This document shows positions 8,289 through 17,231 of a DNA stretch of 64,000 nucleotides, in pieces. The notes under the pieces were generated by a model. It was not told the origin of the DNA. It was given only the letters and a program-made list of their open reading frames with translations, and did no database searches. Origin of the DNA: Methylocystis sp. (GTDB lineage Bacteria; Pseudomonadota; Alphaproteobacteria; Rhizobiales; Beijerinckiaceae); the NCBI GenBank assembly GCA_002929055.1, contig PERY01000013.1:1-64000 (forward strand). The letters run 5' to 3'. How positions within the stretch are numbered: position 1 is the stretch's first letter; the number at the start of each line of letters is the position of its first letter. Both the position numbers and the translations under genes were made by a program.

Positions 8289-9944
8289 CTAGGCGACCCG
8301 CTTGCGCGGCGCGAGAGGATGTTTGGACGTTGCGACGAGCCTGTCGAGACCGTGAATCTCCGCCCGGCCGCCTTTTCCGCGATAGTCTTCGCAAAAATGA
8401 TGCAGGTTCTCCTTCACCGTGTGATCGATGGTCGAGGTTTCGGAGAGATCGAAGATGATAGTCTTGCCTTCCGGGATCGCGGCCAGATCTCCTTTGAGCG
8501 AGAGATAATTGCCAAAGAAGGCCGCTCCCCGCACCTCGACGTGATAGACCCCCGGTTCGGTTTCTTCGATCGTCCGGTTTAATTTGATCACCTCGCGCCA
8601 GTCGACGCTGCGCCAGAAATGGAAGAGGAATTCCGCGACGACGCCGATCGCCACGCCGATCAGGAGATCCGTCGCGAGGACGCCGACGATGGTGATGACG
8701 AAGACACCGAGCTGGTCCCAGCCAATAGCGAGTGTCTTCTTGAATTCGCCCGGCGAAGCGAGACGGTAGCCGGTAAAGACCAGAAGCGCCGCGAGCGAAG
8801 CCAGCGGAATCTCGTGGATCAGTTTCGGGAAGAGCGCGACGAAGAACAACAGAAACAGGCCATGAAAGAAATTGGCCCAGCCGGTTTTCGCGCCATTGTT
8901 CACATTGGCCGAGCTGCGCACGATCTCCGCGATCATCGGCAACCCGCCGATGAGGCCGCAGATCGCATTGCCGAGGCCAACGGACGCGACGTCGCGATTG
9001 AGGTCCGACGTGCGCTTGTAAGGGTCGAGCTTGTCGACAGCCGCGGCGCTCAGCAGACTTTCAAGACTGCCGACCAGCGCGATGGCGAACACCTGTTGCC
9101 AGAACAACGACTCACCAGCTCTGGAAAAATCCGGAAAGGCGAAGCCCGAAAAGAAATTCGCTGGCAGGGTGACGAGGAACTTCGGCCCGACGGTGAATTC
9201 GTGATGCGGCAGGAACTCGGCGCTCGTCAGGAAGAGATAGATGTGCTCGTCCTCGAGATCGAAGTATTGGGCGAGCGCCATGCCGACCAATACGACGATC
9301 AGGGGCGCCGGAAGCATTTTCAGATAGCGGTTTCGGACGAGTGTCCAAAGGGCAAGAATGGCCAGGCCGAGAAATCCGATGATCGCGACCTCGGGATTCA
9401 TGTCCGTGAAGCTGCGCGGGATGGCGCCGATCGTCTGGAAAAGCGTCTGCGCGTCCGGCTTCACCCCCAGCATGACATGGATCTGCTTGGACATGATGAT
9501 GATGCCGATAGCCGCCAGCATTCCATGCACGGCGGAAGACGGAAAGAAGGCGCTCATCTTGCCGGCCTTCATGACGCCCATCGCGATCTGTATCAGCCCC
9601 GCGAAGAAGATGGCCGCGAGCGTGTAGCGGTAACCCGCGAGCGCATTGGCGCCTCCAAGCTCCTGAACCGAGTCGAGGATGACGACGATCAGCCCCGCGG
9701 CCGGACCCATGACGGTGACGAATGAGCCGTTGATGCGCGAGACCAGGAGCCCGCCGACGATCGCCGTGATGATGCCGGCCTGTGGCGGAAAACCGGACGC
9801 CATGGCGATGCCGAGACAGAGCGGCAGGGCGATGAGAAATACGAGAAAGCCTGACAGAACGTCGGCGCGCCAGTTCTGGGCGAGCCCGGCCATCCCGGTC
9901 GAAGGGATCTGCGGAGCTTCTACTGTCAAGGGCGCAATACTCAT
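8289..9944 (-). CDS. SulP-family anion transporter with STAS domain
   Basis: A 551-residue SLC26/SulP permease. The N-terminal membrane core starts RADVLSGFLVFLIALPLCLGI and contains VTVMGPAAGLIVVI. The C-terminal STAS domain (about 440-530) includes IIFDLSETSTIDHTVKENL. SulP proteins move bicarbonate (BicA), sulfate, C4-dicarboxylates or other anions; this type, with an STAS domain, is often annotated as a bicarbonate or sulfate carrier, but the substrate cannot be read from sequence. It is the first gene of the operon encoding the Hyf-like complex, which suggests a functional link between anion uptake and ion pumping. The ATG at 9944 follows a weak purine-rich site. Confidence 0.85.
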   Translation of the reverse strand: MSIAPLTVEAPQIPSTGMAGLAQNWRADVLSGFLVFLIALPLCLGIAMASGFPPQAGIITAIVGGLLVSRINGSFVTVMGPAAGLIVVILDSVQELGGANALAGYRYTLAAIFFAGLIQIAMGVMKAGKMSAFFPSSAVHGMLAAIGIIIMSKQIHVMLGVKPDAQTLFQTIGAIPRSFTDMNPEVAIIGFLGLAILALWTLVRNRYLKMLPAPLIVVLVGMALAQYFDLEDEHIYLFLTSAEFLPHHEFTVGPKFLVTLPANFFSGFAFPDFSRAGESLFWQQVFAIALVGSLESLLSAAAVDKLDPYKRTSDLNRDVASVGLGNAICGLIGGLPMIAEIVRSSANVNNGAKTGWANFFHGLFLLFFVALFPKLIHEIPLASLAALLVFTGYRLASPGEFKKTLAIGWDQLGVFVITIVGVLATDLLIGVAIGVVAEFLFHFWRSVDWREVIKLNRTIEETEPGVYHVEVRGAAFFGNYLSLKGDLAAIPEGKTIIFDLSETSTIDHTVKENLHHFCEDYRGKGGRAEIHGLDRLVATSKHPLAPRKRVA

Positions 9945-10364
9945 CTGTCTATCTCTGCGGCAGACATGAATCGAAGGAAGCGGATCGACGGGCGTCTATC
10001 GCATGTACGGCGCCACCGGAATGGCCATCCGCGCGGTTCCTCCGCTCAGAGAATTGAATAACAATTGTGCAGGGCGGACATATATTGGGCGTGCTGCAGC
10101 GCCTAGGGCCTAGATGCGGGGGATCGTGGCGCCCCGGCGGTTCGGGGGTGCGATGCGATCTCTGGCTTCATTGATGTCCCTCGCTGACTGGCGACCGCTG
10201 GAACTTCGCAGAGGGCTGTTTCGGAAGTTTTTCGCACTGCAAGAGAATATTTCTGGTTCGTGTCTCGAAAGTGTTCCGCGGCCTCAATGCCGGACGAACC
10301 CGGCCGGAGCGGGCTATAGCGTCGAGACGAATCGCAAATGCAAAACAGGGAGCGGAGTCCAGGC
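9945..10364. other. Divergent intergenic region between SulP operon and two-component system
   Basis: A 420-base region that must hold the promoters of the leftward SulP-Hyf operon and the rightward response regulator gene. The block around 10045-10090 is AT-richer (gaattgaataacaattgtg contains the palindrome ACAATTGT flanked by AT). No convincing coding sequence was found; small reading frames on both strands here have no recognisable content. Confidence 0.45.
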
Positions 10365-11075
10365 ATGACCACGCGGGTCTTGCTCGTCGAAGACGACGCC
10401 GAGATCGGAGAGCTGATCTCGCGCTATCTTGGAAATAACGCCATGGACGTCACCGTCGTGCCAAATGGCGACGCCATGGACGACGCCTTTGCCGCCAAGG
10501 GTTTCGACGTTCTCATACTGGACCTGAACCTTCCGGGCGAGGATGGCTTTTCGATCTGCCGCCGGATGCGGGCGACCCTGGCCGTCCCGATCATCATCGT
10601 CTCGGCCCAGGGCGAAGACGTCGACAAGATCCTCGGTCTCGAAATGGGCGCCGACGACTATGTCGTCAAACCATTCAATCCCCGCGAATTGCTGGCGCGA
10701 ATCCGCGCCGTTCTTCGCCGTGCGGAGCAACCGAGCCGCGCCGAGAAAGCGATGGGCCACGCCTATCTGTTCCTGGGATGGCGGCTCGACCTCATGGCGC
10801 GCGAACTCGTGTCGCCCAGCGGCACCAAGGTGGCGGTGACCGGCGCGGAATTCGACCTTCTCCACGCCCTGTGCGAGAATCCGAACCGGATCCTGACAAG
10901 GGACCAGCTCATCAATATGACTCACGGCCCAACCTCCGGCCCTTTTGAGCGCAGCATCGACGTGCTGATTAGCCGGCTGCGACAGAAAATCGAGAGGGAT
11001 CCGAAAAACCCGTCTATTATTCAGACGGTCCGCTCGGAAGGCTACATGCTGTCGGCGGCGGTCTCCCGCCTGTGA
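10365..11075 (+). CDS. OmpR-family response regulator
   Basis: A 236-residue response regulator. The receiver domain spans about 1-120, with acidic pocket VEDD (residues 8-11), phosphoacceptor D53 in VLILDLNLPG, and the lysine in YVVKPFNP. A winged-helix DNA-binding domain follows at about 130-232, including RSIDVLISRLRQKIE. The ATG at 10365 has GGAG 8 bases upstream; an earlier in-frame start at 10338 has none. The partner kinase gene follows at once. Divergence from the SulP operon makes that operon a possible target, but no binding site was identified. Confidence 0.88.
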   Translation: MTTRVLLVEDDAEIGELISRYLGNNAMDVTVVPNGDAMDDAFAAKGFDVLILDLNLPGEDGFSICRRMRATLAVPIIIVSAQGEDVDKILGLEMGADDYVVKPFNPRELLARIRAVLRRAEQPSRAEKAMGHAYLFLGWRLDLMARELVSPSGTKVAVTGAEFDLLHALCENPNRILTRDQLINMTHGPTSGPFERSIDVLISRLRQKIERDPKNPSIIQTVRSEGYMLSAAVSRL

Positions 11076-11089
11076 GGATAAGGGATATC

Positions 11090-12466
11090 ATGCAGCGGCT
11101 GCAGCCCGACCGACTCGCGGGCCAGATCACCCTGCTGATCCTCGTCGCGATCGTGACCTTCCAGACGATCGTACTCGTCACGTTCCATGTTCTGGACGTT
11201 GAAGGACGCCGTCATATTGTCGATCAGACCGACTTCGTCGCCAGCATCATCCTGGCGCTGGACGCCGCGCCGCTGGACGCGCGCGATCATCTACTGAGGG
11301 AATTCGCGCATGCGGTTCCTTTCGCGAATATCCATATCCTGAACGAGCGCCCCCCGTCGATAGAGGCGGAAGATCGCGGCTTCCTCAATGAAGTCCGCCT
11401 CATTCATACGGACCTCTGGGCCGGTTCAGATGTCTTTGCGGTCGCCGACCCGAGCAGCAATAATCCTGGGATCATGGCGGTCGGCCTGCGCAAGAGCGGC
11501 TACGCCCTCGTCTCGATCTCCCAGCACCGCAAGCCCCCGCGCTCCGTCTGGCGATGGCTCTGGCAGCCCGATCCCGGAACGCCGTTTCTGCTGACGCCCT
11601 GGGCGCTCTCGGCGATCCTGTTCTTTCTGTGCACTTCAACGCTCGTCCTTTGGGCGTCGAACGGCATCGTGGCGCCCTTGATCACGCTTGCGCGCCACGC
11701 CGAACAATTTCCGGGCGACGCCGCCGGCGAGAGGCAGCTCGACGAGCGTGGTCCGCACGAAGTGCGCGAGCTGACCCGTTCGATCAACCGGATGCAGGAA
11801 AGGATCGGCACGATGATCGCCGCGCGCACGAGAGTGCTGGCGGCCGTCAGCCATGATCTGAAGACGATCATCACCAGGCTGAACCTTCGCACAGAGTTTA
11901 TCGCGGATGGCGATCTTCGGGCCAAGATGTTGCGCGACCTCAATCTGATGGACTCGATGTTGAAGAAGAATCTTCAGCATCTGCGCGCTGAGGGCGACCG
12001 GTCGGACTATTCGTTGATCGATCTCGACAGCGTTCTGCAAACGGTGGCCGACCAGTTTGCAGATATTGGCCATAAGGTGCGTTACCAGGGCGGAAGCCAC
12101 CAGATGATCCTGGGTTCTCTCACCGAGATGCAGCGCGTCTTCTCCAACCTGATTGAAAATGCAATCAACCACGCCGATGACGTGGAGCTTTCGATTTCGG
12201 CCGGCAACGGTCGGCTATACATCGATGTGGCGGACAACGGCCCCGGAGTCCCCGACGAAGCCAAGGAAAGCGTTTTCGAGCCCTTCGTGCGCGGCCAACC
12301 GGGCCGGACCATCGGCAATCACAGCGGCTTCGGACTTGGCCTGTCGATCGTGCGTTCGCTTGTGGAGAGCCATGGCGGAACGGTCGAACTGCTCGACCGG
12401 GAACCCAAGGGGCTGATCGCGCGCGTCAGCCTGCCGCTTGCGGACGAGTCACAGCAAGGCGCATAG
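11090..12466 (+). CDS. Membrane sensor histidine kinase
   Basis: A 458-residue sensor kinase: first membrane helix at about 11-33, a periplasmic domain of about 130 residues, second helix at about 165-190, HAMP region, H-box AAVSHDLKTIITRL, and a HATPase domain with NLIENAINHA (N-box), DNGPGVP and FGLGLSIV (G-boxes). It is built like EnvZ/RstB-type kinases and pairs with the regulator just upstream. The ATG at 11090 is chosen because AAGGG lies 6 bases upstream; a GTG at 11072 overlapping the regulator stop has no ribosome site. The signal is unknown. Confidence 0.85.
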   Translation: MQRLQPDRLAGQITLLILVAIVTFQTIVLVTFHVLDVEGRRHIVDQTDFVASIILALDAAPLDARDHLLREFAHAVPFANIHILNERPPSIEAEDRGFLNEVRLIHTDLWAGSDVFAVADPSSNNPGIMAVGLRKSGYALVSISQHRKPPRSVWRWLWQPDPGTPFLLTPWALSAILFFLCTSTLVLWASNGIVAPLITLARHAEQFPGDAAGERQLDERGPHEVRELTRSINRMQERIGTMIAARTRVLAAVSHDLKTIITRLNLRTEFIADGDLRAKMLRDLNLMDSMLKKNLQHLRAEGDRSDYSLIDLDSVLQTVADQFADIGHKVRYQGGSHQMILGSLTEMQRVFSNLIENAINHADDVELSISAGNGRLYIDVADNGPGVPDEAKESVFEPFVRGQPGRTIGNHSGFGLGLSIVRSLVESHGGTVELLDREPKGLIARVSLPLADESQQGA

Positions 12467-12469
12467 GCG

Positions 12470-12931
12470 TCAAACGCCCAATCTCAGCGCCAGCGCCTCC
12501 AGGATGGGGCGCTGTCCTTTCGTGATCTTCGCCATCGCGGCGGCCAGCGTGAACCATCCGGCGCGATCAATCTCGGGGATGTCGATGCGCCGTCCCGATC
12601 CCGGGGGCCATTCGATCTGGCAGAGATTGCTCGTGATCCGGGATGGATCGGCGTCGCCTTCGAGCGCGAAGGCGTGAACGACCTTTCCGCTCGACTGACT
12701 GTAGGCGCCGAGGGGAACCAACTCCCCCGAAAGCGTAAATCCGGTTTCCTCGAGGAATTCGCGTTTCGCCGCGCATTCGGCGTCTTCGCCGAAGGCGATC
12801 TCGCCCTTGGGGATCGACCAGGCGCCTGCATCCTTCCTCGCCCAGAATGGTCCGCCGGGATGCGCGAGAAAGACCTCCGGACCTTGTTGCGTGCGCCGAT
12901 AGAGCAGCACGCCGGCGCTTTGCTTCGTCAT
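12470..12931 (-). CDS. NUDIX hydrolase
   Basis: A 153-residue NUDIX protein. The Nudix box is complete: G at the start of GEIAFGE, seven residues, then REFLEETGF, which supplies the metal-binding glutamates. The N-terminus (MTKQSAGVLLYRR) is typical of the small cytosolic family often compared with diadenosine polyphosphate or mutated-nucleotide hydrolases; the substrate is not predictable. It ends 3 bases from the convergent kinase gene. AGGAG lies upstream of the ATG at 12931, though somewhat far. Confidence 0.85.
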   Translation of the reverse strand: MTKQSAGVLLYRRTQQGPEVFLAHPGGPFWARKDAGAWSIPKGEIAFGEDAECAAKREFLEETGFTLSGELVPLGAYSQSSGKVVHAFALEGDADPSRITSNLCQIEWPPGSGRRIDIPEIDRAGWFTLAAAMAKITKGQRPILEALALRLGV

Positions 12932-13014
12932 CGCCTGGAGCTCCTGTCAGACTTAGGCCGCAATCCTCGCTAAACAGTTGGACTTGATGAACAGTCGCAC
13001 TTAGTGAAGAGGAA

Positions 13015-13587
13015 ATGATGCGGGCAGCGCACGGGACAATTTTCGGGGCGTTCGTCGCCCTCGTCGCCTTTCCCCTTCAGGCCGCCGGCGGCCCGCTCGA
13101 TCGCGGACCTGTCGCCGACTTCCTGACCATCTTCCGGCAGCAGGCGATCCCCAAGCAACTCGTGGTCTGGAAACATCCCGAATACAAGGCGGGAACGATC
13201 GTCGTCTCGACCGAGCAGCGCAGGCTCTACTATGTGCTCGGCGGCGGGCGCGCCATCGAATATGGCGTGGGCGTCGGGCGCGAGGGCTTCACCTGGTCGG
13301 GCTCGAAAACCGTCACCCGCAAGCGCGAATGGCCCGACTGGCGCCCGCCCGCGCCCATGCTGAAACGCCGGCCCGACCTGCCGCGACACATGGCGGGCGG
13401 CATGGAGAATCCGCTCGGTGCGCGCGCACTATATCTCGGCTCTAGCGAGTATCGCATCCATGGCTCCAACGAGCCGGACACGATAGGCGCAGCCGTGTCT
13501 TCGGGCTGCATCCGTATGACCAACAATGACGTCATCGATCTCTATTCGCGCGTCAAAGTGGGAACGAAAGTCGTGGTTCTGAAGTAA
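13015..13587 (+). CDS. L,D-transpeptidase (YkuD domain), secreted
   Basis: A 190-residue protein with a signal peptide (about 1-24) and a YkuD domain. The active-site signature is complete: HGS with H149, then SSGCIRM with the nucleophile C165. Such enzymes make 3-3 cross-links in peptidoglycan or attach outer-membrane proteins to it in the periplasm. A ribosome site AGAGGAAA precedes two adjacent ATGs at 13015/13018. It is convergent with the HtrA-like gene, with 3 bases between their stops. Confidence 0.88.
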   Translation: MMRAAHGTIFGAFVALVAFPLQAAGGPLDRGPVADFLTIFRQQAIPKQLVVWKHPEYKAGTIVVSTEQRRLYYVLGGGRAIEYGVGVGREGFTWSGSKTVTRKREWPDWRPPAPMLKRRPDLPRHMAGGMENPLGARALYLGSSEYRIHGSNEPDTIGAAVSSGCIRMTNNDVIDLYSRVKVGTKVVVLK

Positions 13588-13590
13588 GCG

Positions 13591-14634
13591 CTATCGCGCC
13601 GCCGATTTCTGCCCCGCTTCGATCCTGAGACGCGCCTGCATCGCATCGCCGCCGCGGCGGAACTGGACCGTGATCTCGCTGCCGGCCGGGATGAGGGCGA
13701 GCAGCGTGCGCAGTTGCGCGGGCGAGGCGACCGGCCGGCCATCGACGGAGCCGATCAGGTCTCCTTTCACAAGACCTGCGAGAGCCGCAGGCGAAGCGGG
13801 CTCGACCGCAACGATCTCGGCGCCGGCGCGATTGCGGGCTGGCGAGCGAATCGACACGCCGATATGGCCCCGACGCACCTCGCCATTCTCGACGATCTGC
13901 GACATGATGCGACGCGCCATGTCGATGGGAATGGCGAAGCCGATGCCGTGGCTCGCGCCTGATTTGGAGAAGATCGCGGTGTTGAGGCCGACGAGCCTGC
14001 CATCGAGCGTCACCAGCGCGCCGCCCGAATTGCCGGGATTGATCGAGGCGTCCGTCTGGATGAAATCCTCATAGCCCTCGATGCCGAGGCCCGTGCGGCC
14101 CATGGCCGAGACGATGCCCGACGTCACAGTCTGGCCAAGCCCGAAGGGATTGCCCACGGCGAGCACGAAATCCCCGACCTCGAGCCCCCGGCTGTCGCCG
14201 ATCGGCACGGCGGCGAGATTGTCGGCCTTGATCTTGAGCACGGCGATATCCGTCGCCTTGTCCTTGCCGACGAGCTGGGCGCGAAAGCGGCGGTCGTCCT
14301 TGGTCGTCACTTCGATTACGGACGCGCCGCGCACGACATGCTCATTGGTGAGGACCAATCCACGCTCGGCGTCGATGATGACGCCCGAGCCGGCGGATGT
14401 CGTCTCGCGCTTCAGCCGCGCATTGGGTATTTCGAAGAACTCTTGGAGCACGGGATCGACCACTGTCGGCACTTCGACCGATTCGATCCGCTTCGTCGCG
14501 ATATTGACGACGCCCGGCGTCACGACGCGCACGACGGCGGCGACCGAGGCTTTCTGCCCGGGAGGAATCGCGCCGGCGCGCAGCGGCGTCGACGACAAAA
14601 GGAGGGCAAGGAGCAACAGTCGCAGAATCATCAT
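13591..14634 (-). CDS. Periplasmic HtrA/DegP-like serine protease with one PDZ domain
   Basis: A 347-residue trypsin-like protease with an N-terminal signal peptide (about 1-20). The catalytic triad is intact: H99 in LTNEHVV, D129 in ATDIAV and S203 in NPGNSGGAL. One PDZ domain follows (about 250-340), so it is closer to DegS/one-PDZ HtrA proteins than to two-PDZ DegP. The role is probably periplasmic protein quality control. It starts at the ATG-ATG at 14634. The adjacent L,D-transpeptidase suggests an envelope-maintenance neighbourhood, but the two genes face each other and are not co-transcribed. Confidence 0.86.
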   Translation of the reverse strand: MMILRLLLLALLLSSTPLRAGAIPPGQKASVAAVVRVVTPGVVNIATKRIESVEVPTVVDPVLQEFFEIPNARLKRETTSAGSGVIIDAERGLVLTNEHVVRGASVIEVTTKDDRRFRAQLVGKDKATDIAVLKIKADNLAAVPIGDSRGLEVGDFVLAVGNPFGLGQTVTSGIVSAMGRTGLGIEGYEDFIQTDASINPGNSGGALVTLDGRLVGLNTAIFSKSGASHGIGFAIPIDMARRIMSQIVENGEVRRGHIGVSIRSPARNRAGAEIVAVEPASPAALAGLVKGDLIGSVDGRPVASPAQLRTLLALIPAGSEITVQFRRGGDAMQARLRIEAGQKSAAR

Positions 14635-14839
14635 CCGTCACGTTGCGGAGATGGCTCGTCAAAAACATGGCGGCCGCGCACTGGGCGGCGACAGGCTGCA
14701 TTTATGGTTTAGAAACCGCTAACGCCTGCGTGAGGGAATGACGCCCGCCGGGCTGAGCAAACCGGCGCAGATGCGAGACATCGAGGCGGGCTCGCGATGC
14801 ATTGAACGCAGCACGCGGGGGCCTATTGGCGTCCGAACG

Positions 14840-15880
14840 TCAGCAGATGCGCGGCAATTGCTCTCCAGCAAGCCAATCGACGATGCGCGCGCCGCCGAAG
14901 GATGATCTCATCTGGACGAGGCGGCGCTCGTCTTCGACAATGAAGCCGATGATTGCGGCATCCCGACCAAGAGGATGCGCGCGCATGGCGGCGAGCAGTT
15001 GCTGCGCGCTCTCCGGCGCCGCGACGGCGACGAGCTTGCCTTCATTCGCGACATTCAACGGATCGAGGCCCAGTAATTCGCAGGCGGCGGCCACCTCCGG
15101 CTTCACGGGAATCGCCGCCTCCTCCAGACGGAAGCCGATCCGCGATTGCTGCGCAATTTCGTTCAGCGTCGCGGCGAGGCCGCCGCGCGTTGGGTCGCGC
15201 ATCAGTCTGAGCGAGGCGCCGGCCGCAGCGACCATGTCGGCGACGAGGCCGTTGAGCGCCGCTGAATCCGATTCAATCTCGCAGTCGAACGCGAGATTTT
15301 CGCGCTTCGACATGATCGCGACGCCATGATCGCCGATGGAGCCCGACAGAATCGCGACATCGCCCGGCCGCGCCTTGTCGCCAGAAAGCGCGAGGCCCTC
15401 CGGCACGACCCCGACCCCGGCCGTGGAAATGAAGACGCCATCCGCCTTGCCGCGCTCGACGACCTTGGTGTCGCCCGCGATCACCGGCACGCCCGCTGCG
15501 CGCGACGCGGCGCCCATGCTCTGCGCGATGCGCGCGAGATCAGCGAGCGAAAAGCCCTCCTCAATGATGAAGCTCGCCGAAAGAAAGAGCGGCCGCGCCC
15601 CGGACATGGCGATGTCGTTCACCGTGCCATGCACCGCGAGCGAACCGATGTCGCCGCCGGGAAAAAACAGCGGCGAGACGACAAAGGCGTCGGTGGCCAT
15701 CGCCAGGCGGCCTGCGGGAACGTCAAAGACGGATTGGTCGTTACCCTGTCTCAGCCAGTCATTGTCCAGCGCCGAATGGAAAATCCCTGCGATGAGCTGC
15801 GCCATCGCGCGCCCGCCCGCGCCATGCGAAAGATCGACTTGGCCGCTTTGGTCGAGCTTGCGCCGGCCCCTGTTCGTCAC
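14840..15880 (-). CDS. hypE: Hydrogenase maturation protein HypE
   Basis: HypE dehydrates the thiocarboxamide made by HypF on its C-terminal cysteine to a thiocyanate, donating cyanide to iron in the HypCD complex. The 346-residue product has the AIRS-like ATP site (LSHGAGGRAM at the N-terminus, RDPTRGGLAATLNE) and ends in the diagnostic PRIC, with the acceptor cysteine last. A GTG start at 15880 overlaps the hypD stop by 4 bases (GTGA); an ATG at 15928 would give an implausible 52-base overlap and an N-terminal extension. It is the last gene of the hypABFCDE operon. Confidence 0.93.
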   Translation of the reverse strand: MTNRGRRKLDQSGQVDLSHGAGGRAMAQLIAGIFHSALDNDWLRQGNDQSVFDVPAGRLAMATDAFVVSPLFFPGGDIGSLAVHGTVNDIAMSGARPLFLSASFIIEEGFSLADLARIAQSMGAASRAAGVPVIAGDTKVVERGKADGVFISTAGVGVVPEGLALSGDKARPGDVAILSGSIGDHGVAIMSKRENLAFDCEIESDSAALNGLVADMVAAAGASLRLMRDPTRGGLAATLNEIAQQSRIGFRLEEAAIPVKPEVAAACELLGLDPLNVANEGKLVAVAAPESAQQLLAAMRAHPLGRDAAIIGFIVEDERRLVQMRSSFGGARIVDWLAGEQLPRIC

Positions 15881-17010
15881 GACGCGGCTCTTTGCGCCGG
15901 CAGCGACCCGAAACGCCGATAACTCCATTGCGCCGCGCAGGCGCCTTCGGACGACACCATGCAGGAGCCCATCGGCGTCTCCGGCGTGCAGACCGAACCA
16001 AAGAGCTTGCAGTCATGCGGCCGCTTGACGCCGCGCAGGATCGCGCCGCATTCGCAGGCGGGATTGTCCTTTGCCGGCATCGTCTCGATCGCGAAGCGGC
16101 GCTCGGCGTCGAAATCGGCGTAGGCCGCGCGCAACTTCAGGGCGCTTCGGGCGACTTCGCCCAGACCGCGCCATTCGAAAGTCTCGCGTTCCGCGAAAAC
16201 GTCGCCGACTACAGCCTGCGCCTTCACATTGCCGTCTGGCGTGACGGCGCGGCCATACTGGTTCTCGACTTCGCAGCGGCCTTCCTTCAATTGTTGCACG
16301 AGCATGGCGATGGCCTGCATCACATCGAGCGGCTCGAACCCCGCGACGACGATGGGCCTGCCAAATTCCTGCGGCGCGAAGCGGTACGGATTCAGGCCGA
16401 TGACCGCCGAGACATGCGAAGGGCCGACGAAGCCATCGAGCGCAACGCCCTCCCCCTCGGCTCCGAGAATCGCGCGCATGGCCGCAGGGGTGAGCACGTG
16501 ATTGCAGAACACGGAGAAATTTGTGAGCCCCTTCTGTGCGGCGAATTTGATGGCGAGCGCCGTGGGCGGGGTTGTCGTCTCGAAGCCGATGGCGAAGAAA
16601 ACGACCTCGCGATGAGGTGCGGCCTGCGCTATGCGCAAGGCGTCGAGCGTTGAATAAACCATGCGGATGTCGGCGCCGGCCGCCTTCGCTTTCATGAGGC
16701 TCCCGCCGCCAGAGGCGGGAACGCGCATGAGATCCGCATAGGTGCACAGCGTCACCTGCGGATTTCGAGCAAGACGGATCGCGGCGTCGATGCGCGCGAC
16801 AGGGAGCACGCAGACCGGACAGCCGGGCCCGTGGATCATGCGGATGTTGGGCGGCAGCAGGTCTTCCAGGCCATAACGCGAAATGGCGTGGGTATGGCCG
16901 CCGCAAAATTCCATGAAGCGATAGTCGCGATCCCCACGGACGATCTCGGCGAGACGCGCCGCCATGCCCCGCGCCAAACCGCCGTCTCGGAACTCGTCGA
17001 CATATTTCAT
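15877..17010 (-). CDS. hypD: Hydrogenase maturation protein HypD
   Basis: HypD is the iron-sulfur scaffold on which, with HypC, the Fe(CN)2CO group is assembled. The 377-residue protein has the expected FCGGHTH motif (C36), GPGCPVC pair, GFETTTP, and the C-terminal cysteine cluster CECGAILRG...CKLFGSVC...GSCMVSSEGAC that binds the [4Fe-4S] cluster. Length is normal for the family. It overlaps hypC by 4 bases upstream and hypE by 4 bases downstream. Confidence 0.95.
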   Translation of the reverse strand: MKYVDEFRDGGLARGMAARLAEIVRGDRDYRFMEFCGGHTHAISRYGLEDLLPPNIRMIHGPGCPVCVLPVARIDAAIRLARNPQVTLCTYADLMRVPASGGGSLMKAKAAGADIRMVYSTLDALRIAQAAPHREVVFFAIGFETTTPPTALAIKFAAQKGLTNFSVFCNHVLTPAAMRAILGAEGEGVALDGFVGPSHVSAVIGLNPYRFAPQEFGRPIVVAGFEPLDVMQAIAMLVQQLKEGRCEVENQYGRAVTPDGNVKAQAVVGDVFAERETFEWRGLGEVARSALKLRAAYADFDAERRFAIETMPAKDNPACECGAILRGVKRPHDCKLFGSVCTPETPMGSCMVSSEGACAAQWSYRRFGSLPAQRAAS

Positions 17011-17231
17011 TCAGGCGTTCCTGCGAACTCACGGATCATGGCGAGCGTGCGTTCTGCTTCCTGCGCATTCACTTTCGAGAGGGCGAAACCCACGTGAAGG
17101 ATCACGTAATCGCCGACGGCGACGCCGTCGACGAGCGCGAGGGAGACCGTCTTCGAAACGCCGTCGAGCGAAACCTTCGCCATCTCGTCCGGCAGTAGCT
17201 CCGCGACGCGCACCGGAATGGCTAGACACAT
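17007..17231 (-). CDS. hypC: Hydrogenase maturation chaperone HypC
   Basis: A 74-residue HypC/HupF/HybG-family chaperone. It begins MCLAIPVRV, in which the second-residue cysteine binds iron and contacts HypD and the hydrogenase large-subunit precursor. GDYVILHVGFALSKV is the second conserved block. It overlaps the end of hypF by 10 bases and hypD by 4 bases, so translation is coupled. It has a single copy here; a hydrogenase-specific paralogue such as HybG is not present in the window. Confidence 0.95.
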   Translation of the reverse strand: MCLAIPVRVAELLPDEMAKVSLDGVSKTVSLALVDGVAVGDYVILHVGFALSKVNAQEAERTLAMIREFAGTPE

